Of a DNA stretch of 5,198 bases, positions 1 to 4,957 are shown piece after piece. Source of the DNA: Alphaproteobacteria bacterium (GTDB lineage: Bacteria > Pseudomonadota > Alphaproteobacteria > Puniceispirillales > Puniceispirillaceae); the NCBI GenBank assembly GCA_011524805.1, contig WTJO01000219.1:1-5198 (forward strand), written 5' to 3'. The notes beneath the pieces are model-generated. The model saw only the letters and a list, made by a program, of their open reading frames with translations, ran no database searches and had not been told where the DNA came from. The position numbers were made by a program, and so were the translations under genes. Each line of letters opens with the position of its first letter. Position 1 is the first letter of the stretch.

Positions 1-268
1 TATCCCCAAGGGCTACTGCCCACGGAAACAAAAACGCAATTTCAAGGTCAAAAATGATAAATAGAATAGCCACCAGATAGAACCGAACATCAAAAGGCTT
101 GCGCGAATCATCAAAGGCATCAAAGCCGCATTCATAGGCTGTCAGCTTTTCAATATCGGGTTTCTGCGAGCCAACAAGGAACGAGCCTATGATAAAGGCG
201 CCAGACAGGCCGATGGCAATGGCCATAAATACTGCGATAGGAAGATATTCGCCAAGATAGTCTGCCAT
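1..268 (-). CDS. nuoA: NADH-quinone oxidoreductase subunit A, N-terminal part (cut by left edge)
   Basis: NuoA is a small membrane subunit of respiratory complex I, which passes electrons from NADH to quinone and pumps protons across the inner membrane. The 89 codons visible out of roughly 120 in the family show a first membrane segment at about residues 10-33, then the conserved loop with YECGF (45-49), then RKPFDVRFYLVAILFIIFD starting at residue 56, and LEIAFLFPWAV, the strongest NuoA signature. The ATG at 266-268 is preceded by a good GGGGTGAG ribosome site. The C-terminus and presumably nuoB onward lie left of the window, so this is the first gene of a nuo operon reading leftwards. No frame damage is seen. 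Identification is near certain from the motif string; only the ending is missing. Confidence 0.96.
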   Translation of the reverse strand, partial: MADYLGEYLPIAVFMAIAIGLSGAFIIGSFLVGSQKPDIEKLTAYECGFDAFDDSRKPFDVRFYLVAILFIIFDLEIAFLFPWAVALGD

Positions 269-314
269 TTTACTCACCCCGAGGACAGAATTGCAGGAAT
301 CTCAATTCGTGTAT

Positions 315-343
315 TGATTAGTCGAAGCCAGAGAAAAATGCAA
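315..343 (-). promoter_or_regulatory. Candidate sigma-70 promoter of the nuo operon
   Basis: On the minus strand a TTGCAT hexamer (338-343) and a TAATCA hexamer (315-320) are separated by exactly 17 bases. This places a start site near 308 and gives a leader of about 40 bases before the nuoA ATG, with the ribosome site inside it. The -35 matches the consensus well and the -10 only fairly. It is the best candidate in the 208-base gap upstream of nuoA, but it is prediction only. Confidence 0.4.
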
Positions 344-373
344 GATCAGCAGCCTATAGAATTTAGCTTTTTC

Positions 374-395
374 CGCCAGATAGCCACTATTGGCG
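374..395. repeat. Short inverted repeat between the 83-aa gene and nuoA
   Basis: CGCCA (374-378) and, after one unpaired G, ATAG pair with CTAT and TGGCG (391-395) around a three-base CCA loop, giving a nine-pair stem with one bulge. No T-run follows on either strand, so it is not a standard intrinsic terminator. It lies just upstream of the candidate nuo promoter and could be a protein site, a weak terminator for the operon ending at 477, or chance. The rest of 269-476 shows no gene, tRNA or other clear element. Confidence 0.3.
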
Positions 396-476
396 TGAAA
401 AGGGGCAATTTGACGCAGACACATACCTAATCATGGTCTGAAACTCTGTAGCAAATCGACGAAAACAGGCCTGAAT

Positions 477-728
477 TTATTCAACCCATGTTTTGGACAT
501 GCGCGGGCGTACATCCTGTTTCATCATTTCGGAAAAGGCATCTGCCAGCCCTTTGAATGCAGCTCTATTCTGCTTCAATATAGGATTTAGCGGTATAACC
601 ACATCACCGTCAGATCGCACGATAGGATTCTCATAATCCGAGAATACAGGCAGTAATTCTTTGATTGCCAAAAGCAAAAGCGCCTGCTGGTCTTCAGTAG
701 GCGCTACTGCCGGTTTTGATGAGGTCAT
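477..728 (-). CDS. Uncharacterised 83-residue protein, last gene of the comDE operon
   Basis: I do not recognise this family. The 83-residue product is soluble in appearance, with no signal peptide or membrane span. It has a Pro/Ala/Ser-rich start (1-12), a probable amphipathic helix (13-30, with QQALLLLAIKELL), a short strand-like segment around VRSDGDVVIPLN (37-48), and a second helix (49-70) before a basic tail ending in KTWVE. It has no cysteine. The ATG at 726-728 is preceded by a strong AGGAG site six bases away, which argues that it is truly translated. It begins 27 bases after the comE stop on the same strand, so it is probably cotranscribed with the sulfopyruvate decarboxylase genes. 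A role as an accessory or regulatory partner of that enzyme is possible but is inferred from position only. Confidence 0.72.
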   Translation of the reverse strand: MTSSKPAVAPTEDQQALLLLAIKELLPVFSDYENPIVRSDGDVVIPLNPILKQNRAAFKGLADAFSEMMKQDVRPRMSKTWVE

Positions 729-740
729 GGTAAGCTCCTG

Positions 741-757
741 AGATAATGCCGTTATCT
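741..757 (-). repeat. Small hairpin at the comE stop codon
   Basis: AGATAA (741-746) and TTATCT (752-757) form a perfect six-base inverted repeat around a five-base loop. It overlaps the comE TAG stop (756-758) and sits immediately upstream of the AGGAG ribosome site of the 83-aa gene. It lacks a T-run, so it is not a terminator. It could modulate translation of the downstream gene or stabilise an mRNA end, but the stem is AT-rich and weak and may be chance. Confidence 0.25.
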
Positions 758-1310
758 AAGCATTAACGGAGGCCATAAACCTTTCTTTAATCATCACAGG
801 GTCTTTGTCGATAACAGGCACCGGAATGTTTCCTGATTCGCATTTTGAGATGATAATTGTGCCCTTATCGCCTGCGATTGCATCAGTGACAGCCGCAACT
901 GTCTCTTCAGCGCTACATTCGATAACATGCGCACATCCACAGGCACGTGCGACCTCTGCCAGAGATGTTTTCATCCCTGAATAGGTTGTCTGATCCCCTG
1001 TTGAGCCATAGCTGCCATTATCAATGATCAGCAAGATATAATTATCACATTCATTATTGCCAATGGTTGGCAGGGTGCCCAGATTCATCAGCACAGAACC
1101 ATCACCATCAATGGCGATGACCTTTTTATCCTGTGCCAGTGCCAGCCCCAGCCCGATTGACGAGGCAAGCCCCATCGTGCCAAGCATATAAAAGTTGGTT
1201 GGCTGGTCATCCAGCATATGCATTTCCTGACTTGGCAGACCGATATTGGTAACCACCAGCTGGTCAGACAGAACAGGAACCAGTTCTTTCAGAATATCAC
1301 TTCTAATCAT
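756..1310 (-). CDS. comE: Sulfopyruvate decarboxylase, beta subunit (thiamine-diphosphate-binding)
   Basis: This is the ThDP pyrophosphate-binding half of a two-subunit decarboxylase that converts 3-sulfopyruvate to sulfoacetaldehyde and CO2 in the cytoplasm. The 184 residues match the usual ComE size. Visible signatures are FYMLGTMGLASSIGLGLALA (40-59), the ThDP/Mg site starting GDGS (69-72) and closing with DNG about 26 residues later (97-99), followed by SYGSTGDQ (100-107). The start codon is two bases after the comD stop (TAA CG ATG), and a GAGGG ribosome site lies inside the end of comD, which indicates tight translational coupling. Split alpha and beta genes favour ComDE over the related phosphonopyruvate decarboxylase, usually one polypeptide, and no pepM gene is visible. 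Substrate is inferred from family likeness, not proven. Confidence 0.88.
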   Translation of the reverse strand: MIRSDILKELVPVLSDQLVVTNIGLPSQEMHMLDDQPTNFYMLGTMGLASSIGLGLALAQDKKVIAIDGDGSVLMNLGTLPTIGNNECDNYILLIIDNGSYGSTGDQTTYSGMKTSLAEVARACGCAHVIECSAEETVAAVTDAIAGDKGTIIISKCESGNIPVPVIDKDPVMIKERFMASVNA

Positions 1311-1312
1311 CG

Positions 1313-1810
1313 TTATGCCCTCGCCCAGAATTGTGCATCCATCAATATTGCCACTGGCTTACGCGCCATAAAGCTGTGATTAAGTATCAAAGACAGCTCG
1401 TTTGCATCTTCTGGTGCGTGAAAATGATATGTGGGAATTTTCATCTGATCCAGCAGTGCTTTTGTATGAACCGCCATTTCCACCTGACAGGCCACAGGCT
1501 CTCCAATTTCACCGCGATAGCTAATCAGCATCGGCAGCGGAATATGATAATACTGAATAAGTGTCGCTAGCGCATTAATCGTCACACCAATTGCCGTATT
1601 CTGCATGATAATAGCAGGACGTTTGCCGCCCATATACGCACCTGCACATAGCCCCATGCCTTCATCTTCACGATTTGATGGCACGTGCAGGATATTGCTA
1701 TCCTGTTCGATTTTTTCAATTACACCTGCAAGCTGTTTACATGGAACAGTGGTAACAAATTCCACATTATTTTCATGCAAAGCCGACATGATGACGTCAT
1801 TTACAGACAT
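1313..1810 (-). CDS. comD: Sulfopyruvate decarboxylase, alpha subunit (pyrimidine-binding domain)
   Basis: This is the partner of comE and carries the domain that holds the aminopyrimidine ring of ThDP. From the chosen start the protein is 165 residues, close to typical ComD length. Landmarks are VTTVPCKQLAGV (19-30), SNREDEG (45-51) with Glu50 the likely cofactor-activating glutamate, GLCAGAYMGGKRPAIIMQN (53-71), TINAL (77-81) and PMLISYRGEIGEP (93-105). The segment after MQN reads TAIGV rather than the SGLGN-like form I remember from relatives. I chose the ATG at 1808-1810 because AAAGGGG lies six bases upstream and the alignment-like core begins there; an in-frame ATG at 1895-1897 would add 29 unlikely residues. 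It is the first gene of the comD-comE-83aa operon. Its products may feed Xsc or a sulfoacetaldehyde reductase encoded elsewhere. Confidence 0.87.
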   Translation of the reverse strand: MSVNDVIMSALHENNVEFVTTVPCKQLAGVIEKIEQDSNILHVPSNREDEGMGLCAGAYMGGKRPAIIMQNTAIGVTINALATLIQYYHIPLPMLISYRGEIGEPVACQVEMAVHTKALLDQMKIPTYHFHAPEDANELSLILNHSFMARKPVAILMDAQFWARA

Positions 1811-2057
1811 CCCTGACCCCTTTGTTATATCGCTGTTATTTTTTTCTGGTAGATGCTTCAGGCTTACACCCCGAAACACAGAAATATATTGTTGCAAAAA
1901 TGGGTAACATGCCAGCCGATATTATCAAAGAGAATTATTAGGCATTTTCTGTGAAAATATTAAATGGGAAAACTGGCGAAATTTACAATTTGCTTGCCCG
2001 CCAATCAGCCTTCACGCTAGCCTTAGTCTATGTATTTATAATCACAGGAAGTTATCC
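1811..2057. promoter_or_regulatory. Divergent intergenic control region between comD and the SDR gene
   Basis: This 247-base spacer separates two divergent transcription units, so both promoters should lie here. It is AT-rich in the middle (about 1905-1995). On the minus strand a TAATAAT string (1934-1940) could be a -10 element for comD, but no good -35 accompanies it. On the plus strand a perfect TATAAT occurs at 2037-2042, only 15 bases before the SDR ATG and without a convincing -35. No small gene or RNA gene is apparent. Shared regulation of the two units is suggested by the layout only. Confidence 0.45.
1944..1958. promoter_or_regulatory. Candidate operator palindrome in the divergent region
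   Basis: ATTTTC-TGT-GAAAAT is a perfect inverted repeat with six-base arms and a three-base centre. It also satisfies the T-N11-A pattern of LysR-type regulator sites. It lies about 100 bases upstream of the SDR start and about 135 bases upstream of the comD start, next to the possible comD -10 string, a reasonable place for a shared regulator. No regulator gene is present in the window. The palindrome is short and made of common bases, so chance is a real alternative. Confidence 0.35.
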
Positions 2058-2858
2058 ATGCTTAGTATGAAAGACAAGGTGATTGCCATTAGCGGCATAG
2101 GCGGGCCTGAGACCGAACCGTTGGGCAATGGCCAGCAAATAGCACGTCTATTCGCCCGTCAGGGCGGTATCATTGAAGGTAGCGATCTGAACGAAGCTGC
2201 AGGCCGCCTGACCTGTAGCCAGATTGAAGCAGAGGGCGGCACCTGTCATCTCAGCCTATGTGATGCCACTGATGAAACACAGGTAAATAACTGGATTGAC
2301 GAAATTATATCGCGTCACGGCAAGATTGATGTGCTGGTCAATAATGTAGGCCAGTCAGAACGCATGTCGCCAGAAGATGTTGAACAATCTGCATGGCAAC
2401 AGCAATTTGCTCTTAATCTTGATAGCGCGGTAATGGCCTCAAAAGCCGCTATTCCGCATATGAAAGCCAATGGTGGCGGGGCAATTGTCAATATTTCCTC
2501 AATCGCCGGTATCCGCCATCTTGGCAAGCCGCAAATTGCCTATAATGCGGCCAAGGCGGCGATGATCCAGTATAGCCGTAGCAGTGCCATCCTGCTGGCA
2601 AAAGACAAAATCAGAATGAATTGCGTTCTGCCGGGGCTGATGTTTACCCCCATGGTTGAGAGAATGGCACAAAAATATGCTGGCGGTGATTATGACGGCT
2701 TTGTGAAGATGCGGCATAATCAGAGCCCTTCTGGTGCAATGGGGCTGGCACAGGATGTTGCCAATGCTGTTGTGTTTCTGGCTTCTGATGAGGCACGCTA
2801 TATTACTGGCACAGAATTACTGGTTGATGCGGGTGTGACCGCCACCATAGCTATCTAG
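2058..2858 (+). CDS. Short-chain dehydrogenase/reductase (SDR), substrate unknown
   Basis: This is a classical-size SDR of 266 residues, a cytoplasmic NAD(P)-dependent alcohol dehydrogenase or ketone reductase. The Rossmann core has a stretched glycine loop, SGIGGPETEPLGNGQQIA (12-29), about six residues longer than the common TGxxxGxG. Asp43 at the end of the second strand suggests NAD rather than NADP. Further motifs are NNVG (95-98), the tetrad candidates Asn120, Ser148, Tyr162 and Lys166 (YNAAK), PG (192-193) and the C-terminal GTELLVDAG (251-259). All catalytic residues are present. The first ATG is chosen because AGGAAG lies six bases upstream; a second ATG at 2067 is too distant from it. 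It is divergent to comDE and is followed 15 bases later by a GST gene. Oxidation of a hydroxy-sulfonate is a tempting inference from context, not shown by sequence. Confidence 0.93.
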   Translation: MLSMKDKVIAISGIGGPETEPLGNGQQIARLFARQGGIIEGSDLNEAAGRLTCSQIEAEGGTCHLSLCDATDETQVNNWIDEIISRHGKIDVLVNNVGQSERMSPEDVEQSAWQQQFALNLDSAVMASKAAIPHMKANGGGAIVNISSIAGIRHLGKPQIAYNAAKAAMIQYSRSSAILLAKDKIRMNCVLPGLMFTPMVERMAQKYAGGDYDGFVKMRHNQSPSGAMGLAQDVANAVVFLASDEARYITGTELLVDAGVTATIAI

Positions 2859-2873
2859 CAAACAGGATTGAAT

Positions 2874-3488
2874 ATGACGAAATATACACTTTATGGCCGT
2901 TCAGGGGCTGGTTCTCTGATTGTTGAATTTTTGCTTACACAGGCCAATATTACCTATGATGTCGAATATCCGGATGATGAGGCACGAAAGTCAGATGCAT
3001 TCCGCGCATTAAACCCGCTTGGCCGTATCCCTGTGCTGATCACCCCCGAAGGTCATGCCATTTATGAAACTATGGCCATCGTCTATCATCTGGTTGACAG
3101 ACATGACGGGCTGGCACCAGCGGCTGGCACAGCTGAACGTGACCGCTTCAACCAGTTTCTTGCCCTGATGGCTACTTCTATCTATCCGGGCTATCATAGA
3201 CAGCATCATAATTATCAATATGGCGGCACCGACTCTCTCGATGATATAAGACAGACTGCAAAGGCGTTTAATTACCGGCTGTTTGACTATCTGGAGACAG
3301 AATTATCTCCTTATATTTGCGGCAAAACCCTTAGCGCAGCTGATTTCTATCTTTATATGCTGCATCGCTGGGACACAGATAAGACCGCCTTGCGTGAAGG
3401 CAGACCCAATCTGACACACTTTCTAGAAGTGATGCGGGCTCATCCGGTGGTAGAACAGGTGCTTGCCAGCCAGCCGCCACGAAAATAA
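2874..3488 (+). CDS. Glutathione S-transferase family protein
   Basis: The 204-residue protein has the two GST domains. The N-terminal thioredoxin-like fold runs to about residue 77, with YGRSGAGS (7-14) at the usual active-site turn, the cis-proline in RIPVL (Pro53), and YETMAIVYHL (64-73) matching the glutathione-binding E-[ST]-xAI motif. The helical C-terminal domain contains GKTLSAADFYLY (150-161), the standard N-capping box. The active-site turn carries serines (Ser10, Ser14) and no cysteine, so a thiol-lyase type reaction using a catalytic cysteine there is not expected. An upstream in-frame TTG (2868) exists, but the ATG at 2874 sits six bases after ACAGGA and is preferred. It is probably cotranscribed with the SDR. 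Conjugation, isomerisation or glutathione-dependent reduction are all possible; the substrate is unknown. Confidence 0.93.
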   Translation: MTKYTLYGRSGAGSLIVEFLLTQANITYDVEYPDDEARKSDAFRALNPLGRIPVLITPEGHAIYETMAIVYHLVDRHDGLAPAAGTAERDRFNQFLALMATSIYPGYHRQHHNYQYGGTDSLDDIRQTAKAFNYRLFDYLETELSPYICGKTLSAADFYLYMLHRWDTDKTALREGRPNLTHFLEVMRAHPVVEQVLASQPPRK

Positions 3489-3506
3489 CAGCCTGTCTAT
3501 CGGCAC

Positions 3507-3680
3507 TTATTCAGATTTGCAGGGCGCCCCGCATGGCGCACAGGCACCAGAGGCACGCGCTGGCGAATTAATACCTGCCAGTGTCTGGGAAGTCAGATGA
3601 TCACTTACAATCAGCCCTAGAAAGCCTATCACCAGCAGGCTGAAGATCACATTTGGCCAGCGAGATAGTAAATGCTTCAT
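3507..3680 (-). CDS. Small membrane-anchored peptide with C-terminal cysteine cluster, coupled to YeeE-type transporter
   Basis: This 57-residue reading frame is intact. A basic N-terminus (Lys2, His3, Arg7) precedes one hydrophobic span (about residues 11-25, VIFSLLVIGFLGLIV), a polar linker, and a tail with Cys47, Cys50 and Cys54 in CAPCGAPC, ending in KSE. The basic start predicts the N-terminus in the cytoplasm and the cysteines in the periplasm. Its ATG overlaps the TGA of the transporter gene (ATGA, 3677-3680), a classic sign of translational coupling. The stop lies only 18 bases from the stop of the convergent GST gene. I recognise no named family. A persulfide or metal relay partner of the transporter is an inference. 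An AxA site before the cysteines (41-43) could in principle be cleaved, but it is far from the hydrophobic core. Confidence 0.78.
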   Translation of the reverse strand: MKHLLSRWPNVIFSLLVIGFLGLIVSDHLTSQTLAGINSPARASGACAPCGAPCKSE

Positions 3681-4834
3681 GCTTGTGCCTTTCCTGATAG
3701 ACGCTGTCCTGCCTGTTCAAATCCAAAATAGGGGCGCAACCATATACCGATATAGCTGCCTGCAAAGGCGCAGATAAACCAGACCCAACCATGCAGACTG
3801 CCAGATGCTATGCCGCCCAGAAACGCGCCAATATTACAGCCAAAGCCCAGCCGTGCGCCAACTCCCATTAACAGCCCGCCAATAATAGCCGCCATCACCT
3901 GACCTGCAGGTGGCCAGCCGGCCTGACCAAAGCGGGTGGTATATATTGCCCATCCGGACGCGCCTATCAGCATGCCGATATTCATCACCGAACTGGCATC
4001 TGCAAGCACAGAATGAGATAGCGCACGTGCAGGCCCTGCCCATGACCAGAATTCTGTCTGCGCAATCGGCACGCCAAGTGCCTGTGCAATCTTGCCGCCC
4101 CACAAGGTAAAGCCAAAGGTAACGCCCCAAGGGTGACCTGCCAGCAAAAACGCGCCCCAGCATAATAGCGCTATCACAATGCAGGCTGTTAGCATTCTGC
4201 GAGAGAGTTGACCGCCTGCCCGCCTGCCTGCCCGCCAGAAAAAAGCTATCGCCGCAATTACAAGCAACAGGGTAAGCCCAAGCTGAGCCCAGATATTCCA
4301 GCCATCAGCGATAATTACAGGGTCAACTGACCCCCATCTTAGCATATCTGGCAATATCCACGCGCCCATCACAGAGCCTACTATAAAGGCAGGCAGCGCA
4401 AATACCATCCGTTGTGAGCCGCCACCAAAGCTGAACAGCACGCCAGAGCCGCACCCATTGGCAAGCTGCATTCCTATCCCGAACATAAAAGCTCCGATAA
4501 ACAGTGAGACTGAAATAGGCGCAATGGTGCGTGCAACATTAAAACCCAGAGAGGCCGCCGGAATAAATAGAAGAGCGCACAGACCGATAAGCACAAACTG
4601 GCCTGCCAGCGACATACCATCGCCAGAGGTAATAAAATTGCGCCAGCCAGAGGCAAAGCCAAAACTCACCCCGAAAAACATCGCGCCAAGCGCACCGCCT
4701 ACAATAAATAGCCCTGCCCCTGCTATTCCGCTATCGAGCAAAATCAGGCACAGAACCGTTATCGCCGCCAGCCCAAGCAGGCCAAATCCGGTCTTCTGGC
4801 TGATCTGATAGTGATGTTCTGCTGTCTGCGTCAT
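3677..4834 (-). CDS. YeeE/YedE-family sulfur (probably thiosulfate) transporter
   Basis: This integral inner-membrane protein of 385 residues has about ten hydrophobic spans, including roughly 17-33, 37-60, 78-95, 104-123, 143-161, 181-200, 214-232, 282-298, 312-330 and 345-366. Two family signatures are plain: GIGMQLANGCGSGVLF (119-134) with Cys128, and GVGARLGFGCNIGAFLGG (324-341) with Cys333. They are related by an internal-duplication pattern. In the characterised member TsuA such cysteines line the path for thiosulfate uptake, and this protein keeps both motif cysteines. Other cysteines (29, 86, 218, 225, 355) are outside these motifs. The ATG at 4832-4834 has an AGAGA ribosome site. It is downstream of a rhodanese and overlaps a three-cysteine peptide gene, which supports a sulfur role. 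The exact substrate (thiosulfate, other sulfane sulfur or selenium species) is not determined. Confidence 0.93.
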   Translation of the reverse strand: MTQTAEHHYQISQKTGFGLLGLAAITVLCLILLDSGIAGAGLFIVGGALGAMFFGVSFGFASGWRNFITSGDGMSLAGQFVLIGLCALLFIPAASLGFNVARTIAPISVSLFIGAFMFGIGMQLANGCGSGVLFSFGGGSQRMVFALPAFIVGSVMGAWILPDMLRWGSVDPVIIADGWNIWAQLGLTLLLVIAAIAFFWRAGRRAGGQLSRRMLTACIVIALLCWGAFLLAGHPWGVTFGFTLWGGKIAQALGVPIAQTEFWSWAGPARALSHSVLADASSVMNIGMLIGASGWAIYTTRFGQAGWPPAGQVMAAIIGGLLMGVGARLGFGCNIGAFLGGIASGSLHGWVWFICAFAGSYIGIWLRPYFGFEQAGQRLSGKAQA

Positions 4835-4869
4835 AACATTCTCTGCATATTTGTGTGTCTATCATGTGA

Positions 4870-4883
4870 TATTCTGAAGAATA
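4870..4883. promoter_or_regulatory. Inverted repeat upstream of the transporter gene, possible operator
   Basis: TATTCT-GA-AGAATA is a perfect 14-base inverted repeat with six-base arms, lying 36-49 bases upstream of the transporter ATG. It is adjoined by a second small palindrome, ATCATGTGAT (4861-4870). Together they occupy the place where a promoter and operator for the transporter gene would be expected after the terminator. No clear -35/-10 pair was found. Both repeats are short and may be chance. Confidence 0.28.
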
Positions 4884-4927
4884 AAAAAAGAAAATAGCCA
4901 TCAGGGAGGGGAAGTACTGATGGCTAT
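4882..4927 (-). terminator. Rho-independent terminator after the rhodanese gene
   Basis: On the minus strand an eleven-pair perfect stem (arms 4917-4927 and 4894-4904, core ATAGCCATCAG) with a 12-base loop is followed by a run reading TTTCTTTTTTTAT (4882-4894). This is a textbook intrinsic terminator, starting 30 bases beyond the rhodanese stop codon. It separates rhodanese and transporter transcription, wholly or partly, although both face the same way. On the plus strand no T-run follows the stem. Confidence 0.85.
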
Positions 4928-4957
4928 CTTGTTAGAGGTTATTGGCTGTTACCGTCC

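Noticed and set aside
756..1810. Phosphonopyruvate decarboxylase for phosphonate biosynthesis
   Set aside because: The enzymes are related and not fully separable by eye, but the split two-gene form and absence of a visible pepM favour sulfopyruvate decarboxylase.
1811..1897. Longer comD start adding 29 residues
   Set aside because: The added residues are not like the family, and the internal ATG at 1808-1810 has a much better ribosome site.
1605..1907. Plus-strand 100-codon frame over comD
   Set aside because: Antisense shadow of comD with no motif or ribosome site.
3524..3539. GC-rich hairpin (GCGCC ... GGCGC) as a terminator for the SDR-GST unit
   Set aside because: No T-run follows, and it lies inside the coding sequence of the cysteine tail of the small peptide, whose repeated codons explain it.
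3507..3680. Lipoprotein reading of the 57-residue peptide, using SGAC as a lipobox
   Set aside because: The cysteine at position 47 is about 20 residues beyond the hydrophobic core, too far for normal lipoprotein processing.
3834..4163. Minus-strand 109-codon frame inside the transporter gene
   Set aside because: Out-of-frame shadow of the clear YeeE-family coding sequence, with arginine/cysteine/tryptophan-rich nonsense-like composition.
4458..4808. Plus-strand 116-codon open frame antisense to the transporter
   Set aside because: It is a shadow of the transporter gene: proline- and serine-rich low-quality composition, no ribosome site, no recognisable domain.
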